In this document: in pieces, positions 1 through 12,196 of the stretch
How positions within the stretch are numbered: position 1 is the first letter of the stretch
Layout of the letters: each line of letters begins with the position of its first letter
Assembly (NCBI GenBank): GCA_001465935.1
Contig: LNKV01000043.1
Location: 62,001-126,000 of the forward strand
Length of the DNA: 64,000 nt
Direction: 5' to 3'
Origin: Clarireedia homoeocarpa
Lineage: Eukaryota > Ascomycota > Leotiomycetes > Helotiales > Rutstroemiaceae
Made by a program: the position numbers and the translations under genes
Notes under the pieces: generated by a model
Told to the model about the DNA's origin: nothing
What the model saw: only the letters and a program-made list of their open reading frames with translations
Databases searched by the model: none

Positions 1-844
1 AGGTAAGACTATTTCATGCAGCACAACCAATGGTCAGCCTCTGCCCTATGAGCCATATTGCGAAACAAAACCCCGAAGGTTGCATCATGCAAGGGAGACT
101 TCGAGACAGTAGAAGGCCGAGGAAACGTACCATAGCTTATCCTTTGCCGCGCCTTTCTGGCCATCGCTATCTTATCGTGGGAGGATTAGCGCGTCTCATG
201 CGTTTGCAGATTATGCTTGCCCTTGTCCCTTTGTAGCACGTTCATATATGCAGCGATCCTGAAATATAGCTTTTTGCTTTTTATGCAAGAGACGTGCGAG
301 GACGAGAGCAGATATTGCTTCGAGGTTAGCAACGGGAACTGCAGGCGCACGGCGCGGTATAGTTTGAGTTTAGTGGGGTTTCCAGGTTTCTAGAAGGATG
401 AACTGCAGATTGTGTGGGGTGATGGATAGAGCTGTGTAATCCCACAGGCATGCCCAATGCATTTATCCGGGAATATCGACTGACTATCATTGTGGTCATG
501 ATCAAGGGCATTGTGAAATTGTAGTTGAATGAATCAGATTTTGATCATATTGCTGTTTTCTCTGACTATCAAGCGTTTTGCTCTAGTAGCCGTTGCATAA
601 GTCAATGTACACCTACGTATTTAGTTCCGCCTACCACCACCCTCATTTGCTGTGCTCGATATGCCAATTGCTCGCATGGCGTGAGCTTGCCTCGCCTCAT
701 CTTTTCATGAAAACCCCCAAATGCAACCTATGCACCCCGAACTCTGTAACCATTCCAGTAATCCATTCGCCAGGCCGTTCCTGCATGAAATGGGTATCAT
801 TTATATAGTCCCTCATTAACGCCTGTTCCAGATAGCAAAGTACC
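1..844. other. Intergenic region, no gene seen
   Basis: The open frames here are short (60-70 codons), overlap on both strands and carry no recognisable domain or signal peptide. The segment lies beyond the 3' end of the minus-strand Ulp1-like gene. I see no RNA gene or repeat. Confidence 0.5.
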
Positions 845-2542
845 TTAAAAAATTCCTTGACCCCAAGCAAAATCACCCCTAAATCCCTTGTTAATCAACA
901 GTGCCGCAATATTTCTTCTCATGGTTGTCATATCTCGGCCTTGGTAGCATGAGGTATCTAGCCCCAAAGCAACGCAAAGCGCGTTTGTACAGACAAATAC
1001 TCCACAGTCGTAACCATTCATCTGTCGAGTACACCCGGTAGATGGCGTCGTCCATTCTTCTTCCTTATAAGCCGACCCTAACTGGAACTTCAACCACCCA
1101 CGCATGTGCTGAATGAAGTTGCGCGAGCTTCCCTGTAGGCTGTCGAAGTATTCAATAGTTCTCGCGATTGGCCGCACAGCTCCTATAGTCCAATGGGAAC
1201 CTCGACATATAGGTACAAAAACAGTATCGACCTCTAGTAGCGATACTCCCGGTGCCTTCTTTCGCTTCATCAGACGCTCAGTGCTGCTAGGTCCTTTCTT
1301 ATCCAGATTTTCGTAGAAGAAACTGTTGTGTGCGATAAATCTAGGCACCTCGCTGATCGGCTCCCCAAGCTTTTTGGATTCTGCTTTCGCCGCTTTGTTA
1401 GCTGCCTCTACAATCCATTCAATGTAAGTATTGATGATCTCGTCGTTGAGCCAAGAGCAATGTCCGAGTAAGGTCGAGAAATCTTTGATGTGTAGCGGGG
1501 TTCCACCCTGTGACTGCGTAATTTGGACATTGCCCCCCTTTCTCGCACGACTCAGAGCGTTCTCTATATTCTCCTCCCATTTATCTTCGAGCGCTTCAAT
1601 GAGGGGTTTCGATGGATATCGTCGTGTTAGTCTACGTTCTCTTGCTAGGCGTATGGCTTCGGCTTTCTCTTTCCGCTTTCGTTCCTCGGCTTCTAACTGA
1701 TGTCTCTTTTTGCTCAAAGCTGAAAGTTGAAACGGTCCTTCGCTCGTCTCGCTATCTTCCTTATCATCAAGACTCAGAACGTCGCGTAAACGTTGGTCCA
1801 AAGGCCTATCGTCATGAGATGTTGATGAATGTAATGGACGTATTCGTGCACTTGCAGTTCTGCGATGGTGTGAAATTGGGGATCGAGGCGATCTAGGTGT
1901 TGGTGGGGCCGGCGTTGATAATGAAGATTCTGACGAACTGGTTCTAGATGAAAAAGTGTCTTGCTGGATATCCTCGTCATCGTCGGAAATGTATATAATC
2001 TCTGGTTCTCGTACTGGTGGAGGGACTCCAAATTCCGCTGGCGTCCAACGCGCATCCTCTGATACTCGCAACTCTGCTTCCGATTTCTTCTCCACTCTAT
2101 TCATGGTCGTAGGTGTACTGTTTCGTACGTCGCTTGGGCTTTTCTCTACTTGGGCATCTTCACTTCTTTGTCTCTTGGCCGCTGATGGTCTATATTCTCG
2201 CGATTCCGTCTTCTGAATATGACTGTTCGATATCACTGAAGTTCTTAGTACATGCCAACAGGACTGACTGACCATTCCATCTCGGTGCTTACCATCGTTG
2301 TTGTTACTCCTGTCTGTTAAAGTTGAATCGGACTCTGGGCCAGGCCAAGCCCAAAGGGGCCGGACGTGATTCCTGAAGAAGCTCCAGATCATACCCGACA
2401 TCTCTGTGAATGCACCAGACTGAGAAAACATTAGTAACGGGCGCAGCGTAATTTTGTGGACACAAAACAGGTAGTGTACCTCAATAACTTCAACCGAGTT
2501 TGGGGTTAATTCTTGAGAGGCCTTGCGCTTGAGAGCGGTCAT
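845..2542 (-). CDS. Ulp1-like SUMO protease (peptidase family C48)
   Basis: Cysteine protease of the Ulp1/SENP family, which matures SUMO and removes it from conjugates, usually at the nuclear envelope or in the nucleus. The C-terminal ~210 residues form the catalytic domain, with WLNDEIIN substrate-groove residues, catalytic His in SHWTIG, Asp in EYFDSLQ, and Gln and Cys in QMNGYDCGVF (Cys about residue 474 after splicing). The N-terminal half is low-complexity, with basic KRQR-like stretches and an acidic run (ISDDDED) resembling a SUMO-interacting motif. The frame is open throughout, but two introns whose lengths are multiples of three are likely: 2420-2479 (60 nt, TACTAAT branch) and 2236-2292 (57 nt, GTAAGC donor, TACTAAG branch). 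Splicing both gives about 526 aa. Family assignment is firm; start and introns are inferred. Confidence 0.88.
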   Translation of the reverse strand: MTALKRKASQELTPNSVEVIEVHYLFCVHKITLRPLLMFSQSGAFTEMSGMIWSFFRNHVRPLWAWPGPESDSTLTDRSNNNDGKHRDGMVSQSCWHVLRTSVISNSHIQKTESREYRPSAAKRQRSEDAQVEKSPSDVRNSTPTTMNRVEKKSEAELRVSEDARWTPAEFGVPPPVREPEIIYISDDDEDIQQDTFSSRTSSSESSLSTPAPPTPRSPRSPISHHRRTASARIRPLHSSTSHDDRPLDQRLRDVLSLDDKEDSETSEGPFQLSALSKKRHQLEAEERKRKEKAEAIRLARERRLTRRYPSKPLIEALEDKWEENIENALSRARKGGNVQITQSQGGTPLHIKDFSTLLGHCSWLNDEIINTYIEWIVEAANKAAKAESKKLGEPISEVPRFIAHNSFFYENLDKKGPSSTERLMKRKKAPGVSLLEVDTVFVPICRGSHWTIGAVRPIARTIEYFDSLQGSSRNFIQHMRGWLKFQLGSAYKEEEWTTPSTGCTRQMNGYDCGVFVCTNALCVALGLDTSCYQGRDMTTMRRNIAALLINKGFRGDFAWGQGIF

Positions 2543-3152
2543 CGCGTGGAGGGAAGGGACTGGTGGTGGGATCTGCTAAAATCGACCAACATCGAGGGTT
2601 AGATATGTGCCAAAATCTAGATATTAATTGGCAACTTATTATAAATCTGGCGGTTCTTATAATTTATTACGACCGGACGATCCGATGTTGTGTTTAAGTT
2701 GAAGGCAAATCTATGTATGATGAAGGAAAGAATTACGAAGTAGAGTTGCCAATTCAGATCCTCACAGACTAGTTCTAAAGGTTCACAGCTGGAAAGAATT
2801 AAGGTTTGTGAACAAAGAGCATCGCTAGCATCACACCACCCTGCCACCACCGGACCAATGTGCCGGTGATTCTGTAAGGATCTGCCCCACATACTCAATC
2901 GTAGTATCGCTGTTGAATGCTGGAATGCTGGAATGCTTGAATGCTTGATTGCCTTTCCACAATTCCATGAACCCGGAAACAAAGCAACGACAACGTGCAG
3001 GCATATATGGAAGCACATCAGCAAATGTGATATTTCCGGCTCCTATAGGATAGGAGCTAAAGCTGCAGATCACTTCAAACATTAGGAGGCATGAGAGCTA
3101 TTGTACAACCCGTGCAAATAAACACATCTAGTATCTAATCCGTTGTCCCAAT
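2543..3152. other. Intergenic region
   Basis: About 600 bp between two minus-strand genes, covering the 5' flank of the Ulp1-like gene and the 3' flank of the monooxygenase. A short imperfect repeat of GAATGCT-type units lies at about 2913-2948. No convincing coding signal. Confidence 0.45.
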
Positions 3153-5208
3153 CTACAACTGCGCCCTTGTCTCGCCCAACCTTTTCGAACAAAACGCCCC
3201 AAAATATTCATTTAGCGCATCAACCGTAGCACTTCCCTCCAACAAACTCACCACAACCCCAACATACCCATCGGGTCTGACCACAATAACACCTCCCTTC
3301 TCCTCATCCAATCCCATTTTCGCATGCGCAGAAGCCTTCGCGTCCGGTACCATGTGATCCCAGATATCGTCTGCGTAGACATGTGTGCTGTATCGAGCGA
3401 GGACAGCAGGCACATCTCGTGTGATTTCGATGTTGCTTCGCTTCTCGGCAAAAATTGTGCAGAAGGTGTAGAGATGACTATGTGGGTTGTGTCGTTCGTG
3501 ATAAGAAACCGAGTCAAGATCGGGTCGCAGATAGGTTGAGAAGAAGGATGATTTCTTAATGAGGTTCTGGGCGAAGTCATTTAGAGCCTTATTTGTTGCC
3601 GAAGGCTTGCCGGCGAAGACATATACCCTGAACGAGCCATTGACTGGGATCTCTTGTTCGAGATGCACAACATTGGCATCTACAACGCGAGTCACGTTCG
3701 AGTTTCGGAATAGACGACCAGTGCGAAGCTTGTGACCTTTGGGGTTGATGGCAGTTGATTTTGCCGGATGTTCTGGAGACCAGTTCAGGGAATTCGGATT
3801 GTAAGCTACCCCGTAGCCGCTGGTGAACTCACAAGACTCTTTGAAGGTCTTGATGAACTCGTTTTCTTCTTCTTCGGGCTTCGTATGCTCGGCTCCTCGT
3901 TGAGTAGCAGCTTCGACGTCATGAGCAGCTGGTGCCTTTTGTGAGAAGAGTGCGGCATATTTCGCGTCAAAATCCAGAAGATTCTCAGCTACCTTCTTTC
4001 GTTCGGGCTCGTACGAATGAAGTAACGATCTATCAGCAAATCCTGACTCGACATGGTGTATCTTCCATGCCAAGTTCTGGGCGTCTAGGAACGCTGTATT
4101 CATGCCTTGTCCGGCTTTAGGCTATCTCAATGTGTTAGCTCAAGAGTACGTATTCTTAGGGAGCCTCTTACGCTGTGTGTATGGCAAGCATCACCGCCCA
4201 GGAATACTCTGTGATCAAGCGTATATTTGTCGGCGATACCTTGTCCAATAGGGTATACGGAGTACCATTCCACCCGTTCCCACTCAATTTTATAAGGCTC
4301 GAGTATTCGTTTGGCTGAAGCTTGTACCTCTTCTTCGGTCGCTGTTTTCCGAGGGTTCCAATCTTTGTCTGTCGAGGACGCAATCTGGATGTACAGGCGC
4401 ACGAGATTGTTCTCTCGCGGAATTACCATTATGGATCCGTGGTCCGAGTGTATGGTGCACTTCATCTACAGGCCTATTAGAATTGCATGCCATCAATCGG
4501 AACTGTGGAATCTACCTTGATATCCGGGAAATCTGTCCTAACAACACCATCCATAACACCCCAAACATGAGCTATAGGATCCTTGTGCTTGATTCCGATA
4601 TTCAACTGATTTCGAATGAATGATCTGGCCCCTTCGCCTCCAAAGAGATATTTTGCTCTAACAGTCTCTCTTTCGCTCCCTTCAACCTGCTCCAAGTTCA
4701 CCTCGACAGGATACTCTGGATCGACTTGCTCATCCGTCTTGAATCCTCTGATTGTCCAAGGTCTTTGTATGTGAACATTATTCTTCTCTAGATCTGCAAT
4801 AAAGACCCGCTCGATCATACCCTGATGTAGCAATGTCGTGAAAGGGTATCTGGCGTCAATGAAGCTAGGACAACTGGCCCAAGTTCCAGTCCTGTGAATG
4901 CCTTTTCCTCCTTTAGTCGGATCCCAGAAAGCAACTTCATAAACTTTCGCAGGTCCATATGCCATAATGGCAGGCTTCAACCCCATATTCCGTAGAAGGT
5001 CCAGTGATCTAGGCTGAATGCCGTCGGCTCTTCCGGTCTTCGTAGGCTCGGGTCTATTATCGATATGCTTGATTTTGTAGCCCCATCGCGCGAGCAATGT
5101 TGATAATAACAGCCCTACTGGTCCAGCACCGACAATGACAATGTCATACTTTTCTACTCCGCCTTCCATGCTCTTTACACTTTCCCGCGGCTCCATACTT
5201 TGGTCCAT
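3153..5208 (-). CDS. FAD-dependent aromatic hydroxylase, phenol 2-monooxygenase type
   Basis: Flavoprotein monooxygenase of the PheA/TfdB class, which hydroxylates phenolic rings using NADPH and O2 in the cytosol. Three exons (5208-4516, 4465-4172, 4121-3153) with two 50-nt phase-0 introns give 651 aa, the usual length for phenol hydroxylases. The sequence shows the N-terminal FAD dinucleotide fold (GAGPVG, residues 27-32), a second FAD motif at FLGGDACHTHSPKAGQGMNT (GD about residues 322-323, split by intron 2), and a C-terminal thioredoxin-like domain typical of fungal phenol hydroxylases. No signal peptide or membrane segment. It stands alone, with no ring-cleavage enzyme beside it, so the substrate (catabolic phenol or secondary metabolite) cannot be told from context. 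Confidence 0.9.
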
Positions 5209-6518
5209 GACTATGGACTAAAATGCACGAAATTAAAAGATAAGAGATATATGTTTGATAGAAATGGAGAGAAATGACTTGATGCAAAAGTAGAATCAAG
5301 GAATGGAGATTCAGGAACAAGGGGGAAACAAACCCCTTTAAAATACAAATTCTTACGCTGTTCTCAACATTTTGAGATCGGGAACATTGACGGCATTTAC
5401 TGCGGCGCCGTCAGCTTTCATTCTGGAGTCTATTTGATTACCTTGATTCAATCCCGAAGGACTGAAGCGGCCTAGAACCAGTTAGTCGCACGTAGTGAGT
5501 AACGGTACGAACTACGGCAAGTTCATGTGTCTGAGGTAATGCGGGGAAAGCTGCCCGGCGGTGGCCCTTGAACCAATCAAGACACTCGCATTGATTGCTA
5601 TCATTGTAACACTACCACCGGCTTCGATATTCGGTAGAGAGTCTGGACGAATTAATGATACAAAGTGGATGCGGTGGGCCCCTGTTATTTTGCTGCTTTC
5701 CCGGCTTTCTTCGCCAGCCGTAGAAGCCTCTCTTGATCCGCCACCAGCATCAAAAGCCCGGGGAATGCGATTATACGAAGGAATATGCATCTTATCCAAG
5801 CAATTTCTAGCGTCATGGCATCGGACAAGGCTCGGTATGCAAGTAGTCCGCAGTGTCATTTGGCCTGCAAAACGGTCATGGTTGTCAACTCCTAAGCTCC
5901 GTCAACGACCACCCGTCAAGTTTCGACATCCGACTGAGACTGCGGGTTCCCCACGGATAGAGATCACGGAGCGGATATGTAGGGGTCGTGTCTTCAGCCC
6001 CCTCGATTTATTACCGCCTGGTAAGTCGTGATGGCACAAAGACGTGGAACGTATCTTGATAAGTCTTTTGGCGGCTCGTCAACGCGTGCGATGCTTTGAC
6101 GCGTTAAAAGACATGGCGATTAGGGAGGGCATACGTCCCAGAACAAAACGTGCCGAGTGAATTCGCTACTTGATCACGAGGCGTGTAAGTCTCGGAACAC
6201 GCTAAGCTCTTCGAATATAACGCGCAATAACAAAGGAAATTGCTTGCAGAATTCAACATCTGGTTCGAGTGCAGACCTGAAGCTGGACGAGTCTCGTTCG
6301 ATCGTGATCGGTTGACATGGACCAAACCAGAGTACGTTGTTGTTTGCACTCCCCGGATGGGAAGGTGAATGCGAGAATTTGGCCTCGTTAAGTGAGGCAA
6401 GTCTATGTAGAAGCAATGAGAGAAAGACTCGGGATCAGAAGACAAGTGCTGAGTATACTTACTGGTTGATGGGTATGGTGTGTTCTACTGTGCTTTTTGT
6501 TTTGGAGAACCGTGGGGG

Positions 6519-6553
6519 AAGCAGGAAGCAGGAGGCAGGAAGCAGGAAGCAGT
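6519..6553. repeat. Imperfect GCAGGAA tandem repeat
   Basis: About five purine-rich heptamer copies (GCAGGAA/GCAGGAG) in a row in the upstream region of the gene starting at 7436. Confidence 0.7.
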
Positions 6554-6911
6554 CGTCGCTTTCACATCTGGGCACCTTCCCTTAAACCCCTCCCCCCATT
6601 TCATCCATTCCACATATATCCAAATTCATTTGTAATCTGTTTGGCTGAAAGGAATCTGTTTGGCTGAAAGGAAGCGCCATTACGGTCAAGTTCTGGTGGG
6701 CCTGGCATGTAGTAGTAGCTATTTCTTCAGATCCAATCCTTCCTATACTCTTGGGAGTCAATCCTTCCTACACTCTTGCGAGTCATGTCTTCCCAATGAC
6801 CGCGCTCATCACCTGCTCACGTTCAATGGCAACGGCAACAGCAACATGAAGTCAGCCCAAGAGGCCGAAATAAGGAGAAACTTCATACGTGCATGTGGAT
6901 GGCACATCAAT

Positions 6912-6946
6912 TCACTCATCACTCATCACTCATCACTCATCACTCA
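6912..6946. repeat. ACTCATC tandem repeat
   Basis: Four to five near-perfect copies of a 7-bp unit (ACTCATC). The length is not a multiple of three per unit and no gene reads through it, so it looks like a simple microsatellite in the 5' leader or promoter. Confidence 0.8.
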
Positions 6947-7435
6947 ATCTGTCATTGTAGGACAAACATCCCAAGAGCCATTTCACCGCCCTCCTTATCG
7001 TTTACCTTGATGGATGGAAGGTCGGATAGAAAGACTAAGACCATCTCTATTGGACTTTGTTTACATACATACCCTCTTGATTCCCTCGCCTGCTCCTTGT
7101 TACCGTCGCAACACATACGTTTTCTATGAGGATGGGACAAAATTCATTTAACCACCTTTACTGGCTGCATTATCCATTCTTTTAGCACGCTCTAAATGAT
7201 ATACAACAGCTTCGATTCTACTCATCGAAAATTCCATTTCGTCACATTTTCATTTTCAGCTTCCCATCTTATATACCCGTCCTGCTCGACGGATCTTATA
7301 CTGGACTGGATCCGACCTTCTCGCCTTCACATAAACTGCATATTAACAGTTACATCTTCCCATTTGCTAGGCTGCTACAAACATTCTGTTCAGAACTTGT
7401 GCCTACCTTTGCCAGATCTCTTGCGCTCGAATAAG

Positions 7436-10400
7436 ATGGCAAGTATGGGTGCCAAAGAACCGCCCATCAATTTCACTCTCCCCTGTAGTGGTCACTTAGC
7501 GCATCCGATCTTGGGTAATTTTCATCTCCCAGTAGAAGTCGAGGATGGACGCAAGGCTTCAGGAGTACACAACTTAGCTCGCGAGGGCTGGAGCGAGGAG
7601 AGTGAGTTAAGCTTGTAGAAGCGCAGGCGAATGAGATACCAAACTGAAATTCTATAGAATGTCGAAACTACCTTGTGCGGCTGTGTGCTGATAGTAAGTT
7701 ATTGTCGCGCCCTATTCTCTTTCCCTTCCTGCCTCTGAACGGAGGGTATCTTCTCGTCCTCCAAGAACCAGGGAAAATTAGAGCGGGCACTTCAGATACT
7801 TTTTAATGTGTATTCTGACATGAAGTTGTATCAGTACCTCGGAATCTTCCCTACAAGGATGGGCTGCGAATACTACATCCTCGACTGCAAGAGAGGTTCG
7901 GTGACGAGAATGTTGATCTAGCATTAGGTGTTCTTGAAGAGTTGATTGAGGTCGAAGAACTACCGCCCTTTCCCCCATGCATCTTTCAGCGATGGAAATA
8001 CGAACATCTTCGGAGACGGGTCAGTCCACAAACTCTGATATACCAATGATTTTTCTAACAACCTACAAGGAAGACTTCACCAACCCCCACGTCCCACACA
8101 CAACTACAATACAAGCACCTGTTGTGCCTACCAAAACACTTCTTGACTATAGAGAACAACAGGCACAAAAGCACTTTCTTTATCCTCAACCAAGTCCAAG
8201 TACTATGCCCTCCTATGAGTCTTTAAATTCAAAGATCGCACATCAGCCAAGTTGGCGTATTGAACACAGTGTATTTGTATCGATTGGAGGGAAGCAAGCA
8301 AGCGTAGCCTACTGCCCAACGCCGGCAGAGCTTCATAAAGGAATGTGGGATCCTGAATATGGGCGTTCAGGCGCTCGCGTACAGACTGGTGGTGCTCACA
8401 CGAGCTCGCCAAGCTCCACAAACGGACCTGCAGAATCATCAGCTACGATTCCGAACTATCTTACTCCTACAAGAGCTCAACTCAAAAATGCGACGAGGGA
8501 CATGGGAAAGAGAATGAAGAGCCACATCCAAGAATTTGGGAAATTTCCAAATAGCCTAGCTCATAGTGGTGTTGAAGCTTCCTCAACCCAGCTGCACGAC
8601 TCGGTCTCTGTCAGTACTGGAGGTTCTCACAAGTATAACAAGGAAGGGTATCTGAAGAACCGATTTGGAACAAGAAACGTGGAATTACCAGTAGGAGTGG
8701 AGGTTCCGAATGCCAACTTCGCGAGAAAACATCAATTGATTCCAAATGGCTATCCGATCCCAAATTATCTCCTAGTGTGTCGTAGCCCTACAAGAGATGA
8801 AATTGTTGCGAGATTATGCGAAATTGGAATTCGAGAGGCAGTGAACTGTTCTAGTAAGTCTATAAAAAATAATGATTTGTATTTAATTATTAAACTAACA
8901 TTGATAGAGCACAATCCATTACGGTTTTTCATGACTAAAGGCTGTAGTATTCCTGCAACACCGAGTCTCTTCTTCGATGGGGGTCTCGATTACAAGTGGG
9001 ACGATGCCGAATCAGTTTTGAGCTCGACAAGTGATAATCCTGAGCCTCAGTCATATTGCGAAGACCGGCAACGACTTCAAACAACTCGGCTTCCGCTGGA
9101 GAGCAGTCTTTCCCAAGAACATGCAACGTCTCAGAGTCTACACTGTAGCCCACAATCGTTCGGAAGAATACCGTCACCTGTAAGGCGCCATCATCATACA
9201 GAAGCTGAGATCCTGTTACCCACCATCTATGATCCGCTTCAGAACTCAAGCAGTAACCATGAAGTGCTTCCATCACTACCAGTAGTGCCAAAGGAGAATA
9301 TTGAAAGCTCGTGGGAATCGAACCAGCAAACAAGTGAACCCACGGATGACAACCTCAGTGTTATGAATCAGTCATGGGAAGCACAATATATGAATGCGTT
9401 CCGTAACTCCTCTGGCAGATGTGTGAAATGGAGCGAGCCGGAGCCAACTCCAGACTTGGATCTAGCTATTGGTTCACTGTCATCCGCCACGTATAGCCCA
9501 CAGTCATCTCCCGATCAACTTGAAAAGGCTGTAAGATCTGTGCATGATATAAATTGGTCTTCAGAAATAGCAGAGGGTTTCTTACCTCGTTTCGGTGTCG
9601 GACATTTTGGAACCATAAATCATTCGCATGGCACTATAGGCCACCACAGTCGAACGCTGGATAATATATTCGACGACGAGATTGGGCATGTGAAATTTCC
9701 ATATGCTGAGCTTCATCAATCTAATGGGAGTCATACTTTGGTAAACCTGACCCCTCCTCGTCGATTACACGAACGTTCATTTCTTCCGTACGGGTGGCGA
9801 GAAGACAACCACCCCGTCACCGTTAACCAGCAGACTGAGAAATCGCCCAAGGATTGTGGAAAATCGGGCGGCGATTTTTCTAAACAAGAGACACCTAGTT
9901 TCGACGGAGCAAATGACAATCATTCAACTGAGAATAATTTAAAAGATGATATCAGAAAAAAACAAACGGCTAGCGACAATACAACAAACCACGACCACAA
10001 TAGTTTCGATTCTAACAATAGCAACCATTCACCACAAAATACCAGAGGTGCAAAGAAATTCCTGATGGAGCTCAGTCAAGGTCACCTTCCAACCATTTCA
10101 CCTCCACAACCTCTATATATTCGAAAACAACCAAGCCAAATCCGTTTCAGAACTGGAGCAGAACGTCAAAACAACAATATCTCTTACCCAGAAACGCGTT
10201 ATCCCCCTCGTACCTCTTCCATTCCCAAATACGAGACTTCCCAAGTCGAAGACAAGTGCGACATCCCCTCACGAGAAGTGCGATCCAACTCTCCAATTTC
10301 ACATTCCACTATATCCAGCTCTCGTGGTACAACATTCTCGCGAGCAATAAGTGAGTGCCCAACGACCGGTACAGTCACTCAATCAAATGTATCTGAGACC

Positions 10401-12196
10401 AAAGGATACTATTATTCTGGATCCTCCCGTGGATTTCTAGGTGATTTCATCCCGATTGGAACCCCCGACTCGCGTTATTCACCTCAACCACAATTGCCTG
10501 GAAGGATGAATGAAAAATCGTACGTTGCGTCTCATGCGTTTGGATAAATTTGTTCCTGACTTGCCTACAGTAATTCGGAGATGCGCAAGGCTGCGCCACT
10601 GATAGATCTGTATAGATTCGAGCCAGAAACGCCTGGTGGCATGAATGAATGGCGCCAAACCTCCTTCGCTGATTTTATAGAAAGCCATGATTCTAGACCT
10701 GCATCATCGCCAAATTTAAGCCACACAAAGAACTCACGCTCTGTAGAGAAGGAACTACATAGAAGCCCAACGTTATTCACCTCGTCGCAAGTCGTATACC
10801 CTGGACTTAAACGCAGTGGGTCATCCCCAAGCGTATCGCCGACGCGTTTCGCAGTCCGAGATCAGCATCTCAGTCCTGAGCCTTTCGAGTGTTATGGTGA
10901 TCCCGATTCTCCTTCGCCTATCATGCAAGATTCGTACAATACACAAAGTACAGTTCCCCGTGGCCGGGCAGCTACCATTGCATCCCGTTATCCCACACGC
11001 AGGGAGTCTCCGGAGCGCTTTCAGCATGCTTCAAGCTCGCCTATCCGTCAAGTTACTCGAAATATGCACCAACGACCTTCACTTTCACCAGTCCGCCAAG
11101 TCGAGAAAATTCATGGACGCCACCCCGTTAATGCAACTCATAGTCCTACTGGTGCCAAGGTTGTTTCTAACAAGTATAATGAATCATTTTCGAGCTCAGA
11201 CACCACTATAATCAACCGCAACATGACTAGGTCACAATCAAAGACTCTTCTTGGTGTCGTCGAGCAAGATGAAAGTGCCACCGACAGTCCAGTTCTCCCT
11301 TCAGCGTCTCCAAAGAAAAGATCGCGCTCGCCGATGAAAAAAATGTTTGGAGAGCATGGCTGGCTTGGATCATCACCAAACGAGATTATGCGTCCGCAGA
11401 CCCAAGCTGCCAAATCAATCCGAAAGTCTGAGAAACCTAGAAAAGCTGGCATGATGGAGAAAATCAAAAGCAAGATCGAAGAGCTCGTAAGTCTATTGCT
11501 CAGGCGGGCACTCTTACAGTCACTGACATACCTCAGACAGAGAAGACAGATTCGAAAAATATCGACAAGAATAAGGTATCTGTCCTATCCATTTCGATCT
11601 CTCCCTTTGAGCAAGCAAGATATTTGGTTGAACTGGAACTCATGATCGTCCATACTGCCAACACATTTCTCATGACTCAATTCAGTCAAGGTCGCATGTC
11701 GATCGATACGATCAAGAGGACGGTAGATACATGGAAGAATAAAGGCCGGCCAGCAGTGGTAGAGTTCATGTACGACCAAGCAACGCAGAGAGATCTTGTC
11801 GCCGTCAATCAGTTTAATCTTCGATTTCACGGGGAAAGACTTGGCGAAGATGTCCGTATAACGTCAATGCTTTACAATTGGAAACAAGTGGCATCCCTAA
11901 TGGCTATCCGTACGTTTTGTAATGCAGATACGGTCCTTTTGAAGCTCTTGTTCGATATTGAGCAAATTTTGGAGCTTATTGGAGCAACGGAATCAATCAT
12001 GCTTCGTCTCCAACAGCTTCGAGTCTCTATCAATGAGTCTATTCGTATTGCTAGACTTAAGACAACAAATCTCGAAGTAACGGATGGCCGTGAAATACCA
12101 TGGGATTCCCATCACTCGACAAGTACTTCTCGCAGCATATCCGTTGATGATCCGTACGGAGGGATGAAGCTTGTTCCGGACTTCTATGTTGAATGA
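7436..12196 (+). CDS. Large conserved fungal protein of unknown function, mostly disordered
   Basis: I do not recognise this family. A seven-exon model (7436-7601, 7658-7693, 7835-8019, 8070-8853, 8908-10519, 10571-11486, 11537-12196) has consistent phases and gives 1,452 aa. The N-terminal ~130 residues look folded (cysteines, then a hydrophobic segment around ERFGDENVDLALGVLEEL). Residues from about 400 to 1200 are Ser/Thr/Pro/Asn-rich and probably disordered, with repeated SP/TP and SPxR motifs suggesting phosphorylation. The last ~200 residues (from about PFEQARYLVELELMIVHTAN) are helical and lack low complexity, so probably form a second folded domain. No signal peptide, membrane segment or catalytic motif. 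The 141-nt intron 7694-7834 is the longest and least certain. A cytosolic or nuclear scaffold is plausible but unproven. Confidence 0.7.

Larger units (their letters stand above)
5209..7435. other. Long intergenic region with two short tandem repeats
   Basis: A 2.2-kb divergent spacer between the minus-strand monooxygenase and the plus-strand gene at 7436. Open frames of 110-156 codons occur on both strands at 5.5-6.5 kb, but none shows a domain or convincing start. From about 6.5 kb onward the plus strand is pyrimidine-rich, as expected for a promoter and long 5' leader. Two heptamer repeats lie inside and are listed separately. Confidence 0.45.

Noticed and set aside
5561..6031. 156-codon open frame
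   Set aside because: Overlapped by a 115-codon frame on the other strand; neither shows a domain, and both lie in a divergent promoter region.
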